A stretch of 64,000 nt of DNA from Mycobacterium intracellulare ATCC 13950 (lineage in GTDB: Bacteria > Actinomycetota > Actinomycetes > Mycobacteriales > Mycobacteriaceae): NCBI RefSeq assembly GCF_000277125.1, contig NC_016946.1, positions 3,038,001-3,102,000 on the forward strand. Direction: 5' to 3'. This document shows positions 49,586-58,894 of the stretch, piece after piece (positions within the stretch are counted from its first letter, which is position 1; every line of letters starts with the position of its first letter). The notes beneath the pieces are model-generated. The model did not search any database. It saw only the letters and a program-made list of their open reading frames with translations, and was not told where the DNA came from. The position numbers and the translations under genes are program-made.

Positions 49586-52500
49586 GACCGCGCCCCGCTG
49601 AGCTCGGAACGCACCCCGGGAGTCAGCCGGCGGTAGTGTTCGGTCTCCGCATCGAAATACCAGACGTGCCGTCCCGCCTTGGGAATCCCGGCGGCCCGCA
49701 GCGCGCTGACGGTCGGGCGGTAGGTCGCGCTCAGCGTCATCTCCGGGACCACGCAGACGATGTCGGGCCCGAGCCCGATCGGGATCTTGGCGAAGGCCTC
49801 GGTCAGGTCGGCCGCCGTGATGGAGGCGCCCGGCAACAGCGTCACCGCCGACACCGCCACCTCGTGGTCGCGCACGGGCACGTTGTAGGTCACCGCGAGG
49901 TCGACGCCGTTGATGCAACCCAGCGCGTCGGTGACCGGCTCGGCGTAGACCAGCCCGCGCGGGGTCCGCACCACCGAGCCGCGCCGGCCCGCCAGCCAGT
50001 AGTCGCCGTCGTCGTCGCGGTAGAAGAGGTACTCGGTCGAGATCCAGGTATCGCCGGCGGCGAACACCCCGCGCTTGACGGAGGCGCTCGGATCGATCGG
50101 GCCGTTGGACGCGGCGAGCAGAACCCCGACCTGTTTGGGTTCGGCGATCTGCACGAAGCCCCGCTCGTTTTCCAGGATCAGGTCGTGTTCGGTGTCGTAG
50201 GCGCCCAACTCGATGCGCCCGGCACCCGGCAGCGGGCGGCCCTTGCTGCCGACCTTGGCGCCGGACACGTTGGCCAGCACCGCCTGACCGTCGGTGGTGG
50301 CGAAGAACTCGACGACGTGAGCGGGCGCGAACGCCTCGACGACACGCCCCCACAGCCCGGTCGGCATGCCGGAGCCGATGAACAGGCGCACCGGGTGGTT
50401 GCCGTGCAGGACGAAGGGCGGATCGGCCGGGTTGTCGAGGATCTCGCCGAGCATGGCCCAGGTGTAGGACACCACGGTGACGCCGTACTGGCGCACCTCC
50501 TGGATGAATCGGGTCCGGTCCAGGCCGCGCGACAGCGCGATGCGGGTGCCGCCGACCACCGCGCCACCCAGGCTGACCAGCAGCGCGGACTCGTGGTGCA
50601 GCGGTGTCAGGCAGTACACGGTGTCGCGGCGGTCGAGGGCGGCCGTCGAGGCCGTACCGAACGCCGAGACCGCCCAGCGGTAGTTGGTGATCTGCTTGGC
50701 CACCAGCTCGCCGCCGGCCGAGCTGAACGCGATGAACGCCAGGTCCCGGGCCAGCCCCGGGTTGGGCCGATACCAGCCGGGCAGCTCGACGGCGTCCGGG
50801 TCGATCTGTTCCATGTCGATGACCTGGGGCTGCTCGTCGGAGTCCTCGGGCAGGTGCAGGTCCCGCGTCTCGCCGCCGCCGAGCACCAGCACCTGCCGCA
50901 GCAGTTGGCCGTCCGACTCCAGCACCGCGTCGAGGTTGGTGGGGTCGGTGAGGATCTCGGTCACTCCCCCGAGCCGCACCGAGGCGGCCAGGTCGGCGTC
51001 GGGCCGCATCACCACCGCGATGGCGCCCAGGCGGGACAGCGCGGCGATGGCCACCAGCGCGCTGGGCCGGGTCTCCATCAGCACGCCGACCCGGTCGCCC
51101 TGGCGCACCCCGACCTCGATGAGGCCGCGGACGACGTTGTTGATGCGCCGGTTCACCGCCTCGTAGGTGTGCACCCGCCCGTCGAACAACAGGAATTCGC
51201 CCTGCGGGGCGTCGTGCGCCTGCTCCTCGATGATGCGGCCCAGCGAGATCCTGGTGTGGTCGTTGATCTGCCCCAGCCGGACCAGTCGCGGCAGCGTGCG
51301 GGCCGTTTCGACGGCCAGGGTGCGCACGGATTTGTTGGCCGCGACGACGGTGTTGGCCGCGCCGCGGACCATGCCCAGCGCCGCCTCGGAGGCCTCCCCG
51401 ATGCCGTGCGCGAGCCGGGAGCTCAGCGCCACGCCGCTGTCGGTGTGCTCGGCGGGCTGGTCGGCCATCGGCGCGATGCTGGTGGGCTTATCGCCGCCGG
51501 CGGACAGCCATCGCACCCATTCCGCGACGGTCGGCCAGCTTTGTTGGGCCGCCTTGGACCCGACGACCAGGCCGAAGTGGCCCGTGCGGATGGTGGATTC
51601 GTAGACGTCGGCGTCCGGTGCCGCGCGCCGGATGCCGCGCACCGAGGCCGGCTGGCCGATGTCGTCGACCTCGCCGACGAAGGCCAGCACCGGGCAGGTG
51701 ATGTCGGTCAGGGTGACCATCTGTCCGTTGACGGCGAAACCGCCGGTCATCATCCGGTTGTGGGCGATGAACTGCTTGAGCAGCTCGGAGATCGCGGGAC
51801 CGGACCACGCGATCCAGCCTTCGCGTTCGAGGAAGCGCCGCTGCTGCTCGCGCGGCAGCAGCGCCTCGCGGTCGTGCAGCTGGCGGACGAAGTCGACCCG
51901 CGCCTTGGCGGTCTTGAGGGGGTCGAGCATCTGGAAGCCGGTGCGCGCCATCCAGCTGGGGATGGCCAGCCGGCTGAAGACGTGGTCGGCCATGAAGTTG
52001 GCGGCGGGCGCGGCGAAGTTTGCCGGGATGCCCATCGGCAGGGCGGCCAGGGTGTCGACCGGGGAGCCGAAGGTGACGATGCTGGCCAGGCTCTTCGAAC
52101 GCCGGTAGGCGGCGACCTGGTAACACCACATGCCGCCCTGCGAATAGCCGACCAGATGGATGTCGCTGCCCGTGGTGTCCCGGACCGTGTCGATGGCCTG
52201 ACTGAGCGCGACGATGTGATCGGCCAGCGTGCGGCGCATGCCGCCTTCGACCTTGTCGGGTTCGCCGAAGTCGATGACCCAGGGATCGAGCCCCCGGCTG
52301 TGCAGGATCCCCACCGCGCCTTCGTCGCGGGTGACGTCCCACATGTCGGCGGACATCATCATCGGATGCACCATCAGCACCGGCGGCCCGACGGGCGATT
52401 GGCCGGGCCGACTGTCCGGCGGGAAGTACCGCCGGAGCTTGTACATCGGCACGCTCTCGACGATCTGGGACGGCGACGGCACCGTGCCGGTTTCCAAGCC

Positions 52501-52587
52501 CCCCAGTCGCAAGACTTCCAGCCCGTTCTGCGCGGTAGCGATCAGCCGCGCGACCGGTCGTGTGACCATCGAAAGATTGACATCCAC
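49582..52587 (-). CDS. Fused alpha/beta-hydrolase and acyl-CoA-synthetase-like protein (Rv1683 type)
   Basis: A 1001-residue two-domain protein. Residues ~1-430 form a PhaC-like alpha/beta hydrolase with the nucleophile motif VGYSQGGM. Residues ~500-1001 resemble an AMP-binding acyl-CoA synthetase, but the normal SGTTG-PKG loop is replaced by FSSAGGELVAKQIT, so adenylating activity is doubtful. M. tuberculosis Rv1683 has been linked to triacylglycerol turnover. The GTG at 52587 has GGGAG 5 nt upstream and gives a length near 999; the longer reading to 52866 is not supported. Confidence 0.9.
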   Translation of the reverse strand: MDVNLSMVTRPVARLIATAQNGLEVLRLGGLETGTVPSPSQIVESVPMYKLRRYFPPDSRPGQSPVGPPVLMVHPMMMSADMWDVTRDEGAVGILHSRGLDPWVIDFGEPDKVEGGMRRTLADHIVALSQAIDTVRDTTGSDIHLVGYSQGGMWCYQVAAYRRSKSLASIVTFGSPVDTLAALPMGIPANFAAPAANFMADHVFSRLAIPSWMARTGFQMLDPLKTAKARVDFVRQLHDREALLPREQQRRFLEREGWIAWSGPAISELLKQFIAHNRMMTGGFAVNGQMVTLTDITCPVLAFVGEVDDIGQPASVRGIRRAAPDADVYESTIRTGHFGLVVGSKAAQQSWPTVAEWVRWLSAGGDKPTSIAPMADQPAEHTDSGVALSSRLAHGIGEASEAALGMVRGAANTVVAANKSVRTLAVETARTLPRLVRLGQINDHTRISLGRIIEEQAHDAPQGEFLLFDGRVHTYEAVNRRINNVVRGLIEVGVRQGDRVGVLMETRPSALVAIAALSRLGAIAVVMRPDADLAASVRLGGVTEILTDPTNLDAVLESDGQLLRQVLVLGGGETRDLHLPEDSDEQPQVIDMEQIDPDAVELPGWYRPNPGLARDLAFIAFSSAGGELVAKQITNYRWAVSAFGTASTAALDRRDTVYCLTPLHHESALLVSLGGAVVGGTRIALSRGLDRTRFIQEVRQYGVTVVSYTWAMLGEILDNPADPPFVLHGNHPVRLFIGSGMPTGLWGRVVEAFAPAHVVEFFATTDGQAVLANVSGAKVGSKGRPLPGAGRIELGAYDTEHDLILENERGFVQIAEPKQVGVLLAASNGPIDPSASVKRGVFAAGDTWISTEYLFYRDDDGDYWLAGRRGSVVRTPRGLVYAEPVTDALGCINGVDLAVTYNVPVRDHEVAVSAVTLLPGASITAADLTEAFAKIPIGLGPDIVCVVPEMTLSATYRPTVSALRAAGIPKAGRHVWYFDAETEHYRRLTPGVRSELSGARS

Positions 52588-53096
52588 TGCTGCTCCCTGA
52601 GTCTTGACAGCTTGGACATCATGGCACATCTGGGCAGCTAGAAGGGCGGTGGTTACACCGATCCGGCGGCGGCGGGCGCCGTGCGGACAGACCCGCGCTC
52701 CGCTGGGAAGGCGGTGGCTCGCCGTCGGCTTCGGCCCCCGACTCGGCGTGTGCCGCGGCGGTAGGTCGTTAGCCACCGGCGCCCCGCCTGGTGGCTCGCT
52801 GTGAATCACCTGCGCGCCAGTTTGTCCGGCAGGGCACGGGGTACGCAGTCGATGCGCTTCGGTCACGACGCGTCGTCGCGACCGTTTCGGTTGAAATCCA
52901 CAGCTGGGCGCTATGAGACCGCCGGACCGCGTTCCTTCCAGCCCGAAGGAGAGGTCACTGCATGACGCGATGGACGTACTCGGCCGGCACGGTCACGGCA
53001 CACCCCAGCGCAGTGCCGCTGCGCACCCCACGACTCACCCAGGAAACCAGCCCGGGCCGGTGATCCGGCACGACGCAAGCGCAGAAGGGACTTCAC
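52588..53096. other. 509-bp divergent intergenic region
   Basis: Separates the Rv1683-type gene (leftward) from the sugar-oxidation operon (rightward). It contains one small ORF with a strong ribosome site (52962-53063). No repeats or RNA genes are evident. Confidence 0.6.
52962..53063 (+). CDS. Possible 33-residue leader peptide
   Basis: MTRWTYSAGTVTAHPSAV... ends in TGA 33 bp before the operon's first main gene. GAAGGAGAGG lies 7-8 nt upstream of the ATG, one of the best ribosome sites in the window, which is why it is listed. The peptide has no known family. It may be an upstream ORF controlling the operon or may be spurious. Confidence 0.35.
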   Translation: MTRWTYSAGTVTAHPSAVPLRTPRLTQETSPGR

Positions 53097-53603
53097 ATGT
53101 TGTTGCTCGGCAACGGCGGACGGCGCAAAGGCCGCACCGCCGGAAGTGACGGACTGGGCGAGGTCTCGCACCTGGCCGAGCGGGCGCTGTACGACGTCGC
53201 ACACGGTCGTTTCGAACGCTCGCTGTCCGGGCTGACCGCCGTTGCGGCGCTCGTCACGACGGCCGAAATCTACTTCGAGCACTACAAGGCGAGCTTCGGC
53301 AACAAGTGGATGTGGAGCCCGATCGTGGTGACGCCGCCGGTGGTCGTCGCCGGCGTCGGGGGCGTGTTCTCGCGGCGCTGGGCCAAGCTGTGGCTCCCGA
53401 TCACCGCCGGCATCTACACGGCAAACGGTCTGATGGGCGAATACCTGCACGCGCGCGGCGTCGCCCGCAAGCCGGGCGGATGGAAGCACGCGTCCTACAA
53501 CGTGCCCATGGGCCCGCCGATCGCGGCGCCGGGATTGATGTGCATGGTCGGCGGGATGGGGCTGCTGGCGTCGATCCTGCGCCGCGAACGGTTCCGGGGT
53601 TAG
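53097..53603 (+). CDS. Small membrane protein heading the sugar-oxidation operon
   Basis: A 168-residue protein with a charged N-terminus and about four hydrophobic segments (near 40-58, 70-88, 95-113, 143-160). AGAAGGGA precedes the ATG. It starts 17 bp before the next gene after its stop and is clearly part of the operon. It may anchor the dehydrogenase below to the membrane, in place of the cytochrome subunit of classical gluconate dehydrogenases. That is inference; no family is recognised. Confidence 0.75.
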   Translation: MLLLGNGGRRKGRTAGSDGLGEVSHLAERALYDVAHGRFERSLSGLTAVAALVTTAEIYFEHYKASFGNKWMWSPIVVTPPVVVAGVGGVFSRRWAKLWLPITAGIYTANGLMGEYLHARGVARKPGGWKHASYNVPMGPPIAAPGLMCMVGGMGLLASILRRERFRG

Positions 53604-53620
53604 GCATCGGGATCATCGAG

Positions 53621-54364
53621 ATGGCTGACACCTCGCGCCCCGACCACCTGCCCAACCTGCGCCCCGACGGCAAGCCGCCGCACCCGTCCTGGCTGCCCAA
53701 GCAGCGCCGCGGCACCACGCCCCAGATGATCGGGCGCTACCCCGATTTCGACGTGCTGGAAACCGCCGGCACCTGGGACGAGGCCACCAGGAAAGTCGTG
53801 CTGGCCCGGCTCGAACCTCCCGGCCCCCTGCGGTTTTTCACCGCCGAAGAGGAGCCGTGCCTGCGCGCGTTCTGCGACACGGTGCTCGCGCAGGACGCCG
53901 AGCCGCGCGTCCCGGCGGCCGAATCGGTCGACTCCAAGCTCGCCGACGGGCGCCTCGACGGCTACCAGTACGCGGACATGCCCGACGACCGCGACACGTG
54001 GCGGTTGGTGCTGCGCGGGCTCGACGAGACCGCCGCCAGATACGGCGCATCCTCCTTCGCCGCCGCCGGGACCGAAACCCGCGAACAGATCGTCGGGCAG
54101 TTCTCGCAGGGCGAGCTGGAGGGCGGCGCCTGGGAGAACCTGAACGTCAAGCGCGCCTGGTCGGTGTGCATGCGAATGACGCTGTCCGGCTTCTACTCCC
54201 ACCCGTGGGCCTGGAACGAGATCGGGTTCGGCGGCCCCGCCTACCCGCGCGGATTCATGCGCCTGGGCGGCGCCACCGGGCCCGACGCCGCGCGCGAACC
54301 GTACGAGATGCCCGGCGCCACCGACGAAGACCCCGTGCAAGTCGTGCAGAACGGTGAGGTGTGA
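53621..54364 (+). CDS. Gluconate 2-dehydrogenase subunit 3-like protein
   Basis: A 247-residue protein with the subunit-3 pattern: FTAEEEPCLRAFCDTVL near 74-90, DSKLADGRLDGYQYADMPDD, and FSQGELEGGAWENLNVKRAWSVCMRMTLSGFYSHPWAWNEIGFGGPAYPRG near the C-terminus. In characterised systems this small subunit is needed for maturation or export of the FAD subunit. No Tat signal is seen. Its stop overlaps the GMC gene start (TGATG), so the two are coupled and very likely form a complex. Confidence 0.82.
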   Translation: MADTSRPDHLPNLRPDGKPPHPSWLPKQRRGTTPQMIGRYPDFDVLETAGTWDEATRKVVLARLEPPGPLRFFTAEEEPCLRAFCDTVLAQDAEPRVPAAESVDSKLADGRLDGYQYADMPDDRDTWRLVLRGLDETAARYGASSFAAAGTETREQIVGQFSQGELEGGAWENLNVKRAWSVCMRMTLSGFYSHPWAWNEIGFGGPAYPRGFMRLGGATGPDAAREPYEMPGATDEDPVQVVQNGEV

Positions 54365-56061
54365 TGGGCGACTTCTGGCGGGGCCTGCTCAAGGGGGCCG
54401 TCGGCCCGAAGGACAACGAGTCGCGGTTCCTGCTCGACGTGCATTCGCGCGACCTGCCCGGCGAAAAGACCATGCGCCGCTACCGCGACGACGACGAGGT
54501 CGACCTGGTGGTCGTCGGGGCCGGCGCCGGCGGCTCGGTGCTGGCGCAGCGGCTGGCGCGTGCGGGCTGGCGGGTCGTGATCCTCGAGGCCGGCCCGTTC
54601 TGGCACCCCGACGAGGACTGGGTGTCCGACGAGGCCGGCTCCCACGCGCTGTACTGGACCCAGAAGCGCATCATCGGCGGTGACGACCCAATTGAGCTGG
54701 GCAAGAACAACTCCGGGCGCGGGGTGGGCGGCTCCATGGTGCACTACGCCGGCTACACCCCGCGGTTCCACCCCAGCGATTTCGCGACCCGCACCCTCGA
54801 CGGGGTGGGCGCCGACTGGCCCCTGCGCTACGAGGACATCCGACCCCACTACGAGCAGGTCGAGCTCGAGTTGCCGGTGGCCGGCCAGAATTGGCCGTGG
54901 GGCGACCCGCATCGCTATCCCTTTGCCCCGCATCCTATTTCGGGGGCGGCAGCCAAAATCTGGCGGGGCGCGCTCAAGCTCGGCATCGAGATGCGGGTGG
55001 GGCCCGTGGGCATCGTCAACGGCACGTTCGGCAACCGCCCGCACTGCATCTACCGCGGCTACTGCCTGCAGGGCTGCAAGGTCAACGCCAAGGCCAGCCC
55101 TTACGTCACGCACCTTCCCGACGCGCTGGCCCACGACGTGGAGATCCGCGCCAACTGCATGGCCTCGCGCGTCGAACTCGACGAGACGGGCGCGGCGCGG
55201 GGTGTGGTCTACTACGACGAGGTGGGCGGCAAAGAACGGTTGCAGCGCGCCAAAGTTATTGCTGTAGCCGGGTATTCGATCGAAACACCGCGCCTGTTGT
55301 TGAACTCGGTGAGCGAGCGCTTTCCGAACGGGTTGGGCAACAACGACGATCAGGTCGGGCGCTACGTGATGGTGCAGGGCGCCACCCAGTCCGCGGGCCG
55401 CTGGTCCGAGGAGGTCCGGATGTACAAGGCGCCTCCCCCGGAGGTGACCTCCGAACAGTTCTACGAGACCGACCTCTCTCGCGGGTTCGCCCGTGGGTTC
55501 TCCATCCAGACGGTGTCGCCGATGCCCATCGGCTGGGCCGAACACGTGATGGCGGACGGGCACTGGGGCCGCGCCCTGCGCGAGTACATGCGCGACTACA
55601 ACCACTGGGCGACCGTCGGCGTGCTCAACGAGTTGTTACCGCTGCCGGACAATCGGGTGACGCTGGCCGAAGAGAAGGACCCGTACGGCATCCCGGTCGC
55701 CCGGTTCGACTACACGCTCTGCGACAACGACAAGGCCAACATGGCCTACTCCACCAAGGTGATCGGCGACATCCTGCACGCCGCCGACGCCCAGGACGTG
55801 CTGACCATCGAGCGCTTCGCCCACCTGATCGGCGGCGCCCGCATGGGCACCGGGCCACAGAATTCGGTGGTCGACTCCGATCACCGGGTCTGGGGCGTGC
55901 CGAACCTGTTTCTCGCCGACGGCTCGGTGTGCCCCACCCAGGGTTCCGCCAATCCCGCGCTGACGATCATGGCGTTGGCCTCGCGGCTCGCCGAACGGAT
56001 GGCCACCGGAAAGATCGATACCGGCGTGGGGCGGGGGTCGAAGGCTGGAGCCCGTGGCTGA
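54364..56061 (+). CDS. GMC-family FAD-dependent oxidoreductase
   Basis: A 565-residue flavoprotein with an FAD-binding VVVGAGAGGSVLAQRLA near 47-63, the GMC signature GRGVGGSMVHYAG near 118-130, a Cys-rich RPHCIYRGYCLQGCK near 226-240, and the C-terminal GSVCPTQGSANPALTIMALASRLAE. It resembles the catalytic subunit of gluconate/sorbose-type dehydrogenases. Substrate unknown; sugar or polyol oxidation is inferred from the neighbours. Start ATG 54364 overlaps the upstream stop; GTG 54361 is one codon earlier. It overlaps the next gene by 8 nt. Confidence 0.88.
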   Translation: MGDFWRGLLKGAVGPKDNESRFLLDVHSRDLPGEKTMRRYRDDDEVDLVVVGAGAGGSVLAQRLARAGWRVVILEAGPFWHPDEDWVSDEAGSHALYWTQKRIIGGDDPIELGKNNSGRGVGGSMVHYAGYTPRFHPSDFATRTLDGVGADWPLRYEDIRPHYEQVELELPVAGQNWPWGDPHRYPFAPHPISGAAAKIWRGALKLGIEMRVGPVGIVNGTFGNRPHCIYRGYCLQGCKVNAKASPYVTHLPDALAHDVEIRANCMASRVELDETGAARGVVYYDEVGGKERLQRAKVIAVAGYSIETPRLLLNSVSERFPNGLGNNDDQVGRYVMVQGATQSAGRWSEEVRMYKAPPPEVTSEQFYETDLSRGFARGFSIQTVSPMPIGWAEHVMADGHWGRALREYMRDYNHWATVGVLNELLPLPDNRVTLAEEKDPYGIPVARFDYTLCDNDKANMAYSTKVIGDILHAADAQDVLTIERFAHLIGGARMGTGPQNSVVDSDHRVWGVPNLFLADGSVCPTQGSANPALTIMALASRLAERMATGKIDTGVGRGSKAGARG

Positions 56062-57844
56062 CCTGAAGATCGACACCGCGACCACCTTCGCCCCCCGCGT
56101 GCTGCGCGAGTACGCCCTGCTCGCAGACGGCGAGCGGGGCGCGCTGATCGGACCGCAAGGCGACGTGGCGTGGATGTGCGCGCCGCACTGGGATTCCGAC
56201 GCCGTCTTCTCCAATCTCATTGGCGGCGGCGGGGTTTACGCCGTCACCCCGACCGACGTGCGGCACGTCTGGGGCGGCTACTACGAACCGGGCAGCCTGA
56301 TCTGGCGCAACCGCTGGACCACCCGCGACGGCATCGTGGAATGCCGTGACGCGCTGGCCTTTCCGGGCGACCCGGACCGGGCGGTGCTGCTGCGGCGTCT
56401 CACCGGCTGCCGCGGGACGGCGCGGGTGCGGGTGCTGCTGGCGCCGAGTGCGGGATTCGGCCGGCACGGCCCCGGCAAGGCGACCGTTCATGACCGGGTG
56501 TGGAGCGCCCGCTCGGGGCCGCTGCGCTGGCGCTGGCAGGCCGGTTGCGACGCGCGCCCCGTCCGGGCCGCCCAGGAGAAGGGCGAGTTGCTCACCTGTG
56601 AGATCACGCTCGAGGAGGGCCAGCACCACGACCTGGTGCTCGAACTGTCGGAACACGCACTGCCCGACCAACCCCCGGACCCCGACCTGGCCTGGGAGGC
56701 CACCCCCGCGGCCTGGCAGCGCAGCGTGCCCGAGCTGAGCTGCACCATCGCGCCCCGCGACGGGCGCAGCTCCTACGCCGTGCTGCGGGGACTGACCAGC
56801 AGCGGCGGCGGCATGGTCGCCGCCGCCACCATGAGCCTGCCCGAACGCGCGCACTCCAACCAGAATTACGACTACCGCTATTCCTGGATCCGCGACCAGG
56901 TGTACGCGGGCATGGCCGCCGCCGCCGTCGGCACGACCGAGCTGCTCGACCGGGCAGTGGAGTTCATCAGCGCCCGGCTGCTCGAGGACGGCCCGAACCT
57001 CAAGCCCGCCTACACCATTACCGGCGGCGCCGTGCCCGGGGAGGAAACGCTCGACCTGCCCGGCTATCCCGGCGGCGCCGACAAGATCGGCAACTGGGTC
57101 AATCAGCAATTCCAGCTGGATGCCTTCGGCGAGGCGCTCCAGCTGCTGGCCAAGGCGGGCGCCGCCGACCGACTCGATGCCGACGGCTGGCGCGCGGCGC
57201 AGACCGCGATCAAGGCCATCGAAAAGCGTTGGCGCGAACCGGATGCCGGCGTCTGGGAGATCGACAACGAGCGCTGGACGCAGTCACGTCTGGCCTGCGT
57301 GGGGGGGTTACGCGCCGTCGCGAAACTGGCCGGCGCCGGACCCGAGGTGGCCGCGTGCGCTCCGCTGGCCGACGCGATCCTCGCCGAGACCGCATCGGAA
57401 AGCCTGCACCCGCACGGGTATTGGCAACGCAGCCCCGGGCAGAAGGGGGTCGACGCATCGCTGCTGCTGCCGCCGGTGCGCGGGGCCGTGCCCGCCGACG
57501 ACCCGCGGACCATCGCCACGCTGGACGCCGTTCGCCGGGAACTCGCCGACGACGGGTTCGTCTACCGCTTCCGGCACGACGAACGCGACCTCGGCGACGC
57601 CGAGGGAGCGTTCCTGCTCTGCGGGTTCATGATGGCGCTGGCCGAACACCAACAGGGCCATGCCCATTGCGCGATGCGGTGGTTCGAGCGCAACCGCACC
57701 GCCTGCGGGCCGCCGGGCCTGTTCTGCGAGGAATACGACGTGCAGCAGCGCCAGCTCCGCGGCAACCTCCCCCAGGCGTTCGCGCACGCGCTGATGCTGG
57801 AATGCACTGCCACCCTCACCGACGACGCCGCCCACCATGACTGA
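56054..57844 (+). CDS. GH15 family glycosidase (glucoamylase/trehalase type)
   Basis: A 596-residue protein with the two-part GH15 layout: an N-terminal beta-sandwich (about 1-260) and a C-terminal (alpha/alpha)6 barrel with NYDYRYSWIRDQVYAG near 270-285 and the family tail LFCEEYD...GNLPQAFAHALML. It lacks a signal peptide, so it should act on intracellular glucans or trehalose. Mycobacterial GH15 enzymes include trehalases, which makes trehalose a candidate substrate. The GTG at 56054 overlaps the GMC gene by 8 nt. Confidence 0.85.
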   Translation: MADLKIDTATTFAPRVLREYALLADGERGALIGPQGDVAWMCAPHWDSDAVFSNLIGGGGVYAVTPTDVRHVWGGYYEPGSLIWRNRWTTRDGIVECRDALAFPGDPDRAVLLRRLTGCRGTARVRVLLAPSAGFGRHGPGKATVHDRVWSARSGPLRWRWQAGCDARPVRAAQEKGELLTCEITLEEGQHHDLVLELSEHALPDQPPDPDLAWEATPAAWQRSVPELSCTIAPRDGRSSYAVLRGLTSSGGGMVAAATMSLPERAHSNQNYDYRYSWIRDQVYAGMAAAAVGTTELLDRAVEFISARLLEDGPNLKPAYTITGGAVPGEETLDLPGYPGGADKIGNWVNQQFQLDAFGEALQLLAKAGAADRLDADGWRAAQTAIKAIEKRWREPDAGVWEIDNERWTQSRLACVGGLRAVAKLAGAGPEVAACAPLADAILAETASESLHPHGYWQRSPGQKGVDASLLLPPVRGAVPADDPRTIATLDAVRRELADDGFVYRFRHDERDLGDAEGAFLLCGFMMALAEHQQGHAHCAMRWFERNRTACGPPGLFCEEYDVQQRQLRGNLPQAFAHALMLECTATLTDDAAHHD

Positions 57845-57877
57845 TCGGGTGCCCGACACCGAGCGAAAGGGATTGCG

Positions 57878-58894
57878 ATGACTCAGACAGTGGTGATCAC
57901 GGGAGCCAGCGCCGGCATCGGTCGCGCCACCGCGAAGGAGTTCGGGCAGCGCGGCGCGAACGTCGCCCTGCTCGCCCGCGGCGCCGCCGGGCTGGAAGGC
58001 GCGGCCCGTGACGTCGAGAACGGCGGCGGCAAAGCCCTGGCCATCCCGACCGACGTGGCCGACCACGCGGCCGTCGTCGCCGCCGCCGACGAGGCCGAAG
58101 CCGCGTTCGGTCCCATCGACGTGTGGGTCAACGTCGCGTTCACCTCGGTGTTCGCGCCGTTCACCGAGATCAGCCCCGAGGAGTTCAAGCGCGTGACCGA
58201 GGTGTCCTACCTCGGCTACGTGCACGGCACCATGGCCGCGCTGGCCAAGATGCGCCCCCGCGACCGCGGCACCATCGTGCAGGTCGGCTCCGCGCTCGGG
58301 CAACGATCCATCCCGCTCCAATCGGCCTACTGCGGAGCCAAACACGCCATCAACGGGTTCACCGAGTCGGTGCGCTGCGAGCTGCTTCACGAGGGCTCGA
58401 AGGTGCGGATCACCGTGGTGCAGATGCCCGCGGTCAACACCCCGCAGTTCTCGTGGGTGCTGTCCCGGCTGCCCCGCCACCCCCAACCGGTGCCGCCGAT
58501 CTATCAGCCCGAGGTCGCCGCCCGCGGCGTGCTGTACGCCGCGGATCACCCAGGGCGCAAACAGTATTGGGTCGGCGATTCGACCATGGTGACGCTGCTG
58601 GCGCAGAAGTTCGTCGCGCCGCTGCTGGACCGCTACCTCGGCCGCACCGGATACGACTCGCAGCAGACCGAGGAGCACGTCAGCGCCGGCCGGCCCCACA
58701 ACCTCTGGGAACCGCTCGACTCGCAACCCGGCAGCGATCACGGCGCCCGCGGCGAATTCGACGACGAGTCGCACACCCACAGCCCGCAGCTGTGGGCGTC
58801 GCAGCACCCGGTCGTCAGCGGCACCGGCGCGCTGGGCGCCGCGGGTGTGGGCGCGTGGCTCGCGGCGCGCGCCGGCCGCCGGTGGGCGCGATGA
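57878..58894 (+). CDS. Short-chain dehydrogenase/reductase with C-terminal extension
   Basis: A 338-residue SDR. The NAD(P) motif TGASAGIG is at 8-15; catalytic Ser138, Tyr151 and Lys155 (SAYCGAK) are in place. After the ~250-residue core comes an acidic/His-rich linker and a short hydrophobic end ([19 protein letters not shown]), possibly a membrane anchor. GAAAGG precedes the ATG. The stop overlaps the next gene by 4 nt. It is probably an alcohol/ketone interconversion step of the operon's pathway. Confidence 0.85.
   Translation: MTQTVVITGASAGIGRATAKEFGQRGANVALLARGAAGLEGAARDVENGGGKALAIPTDVADHAAVVAAADEAEAAFGPIDVWVNVAFTSVFAPFTEISPEEFKRVTEVSYLGYVHGTMAALAKMRPRDRGTIVQVGSALGQRSIPLQSAYCGAKHAINGFTESVRCELLHEGSKVRITVVQMPAVNTPQFSWVLSRLPRHPQPVPPIYQPEVAARGVLYAADHPGRKQYWVGDSTMVTLLAQKFVAPLLDRYLGRTGYDSQQTEEHVSAGRPHNLWEPLDSQPGSDHGARGEFDDESHTHSPQLWASQHPVVSGTGALGAAGVGAWLAARAGRRWAR

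Noticed and set aside
49636..52641. 1001-codon plus-strand ORF
   Set aside because: Exact shadow of the Rv1683-type gene; Gly/Arg/His-rich, no motif.
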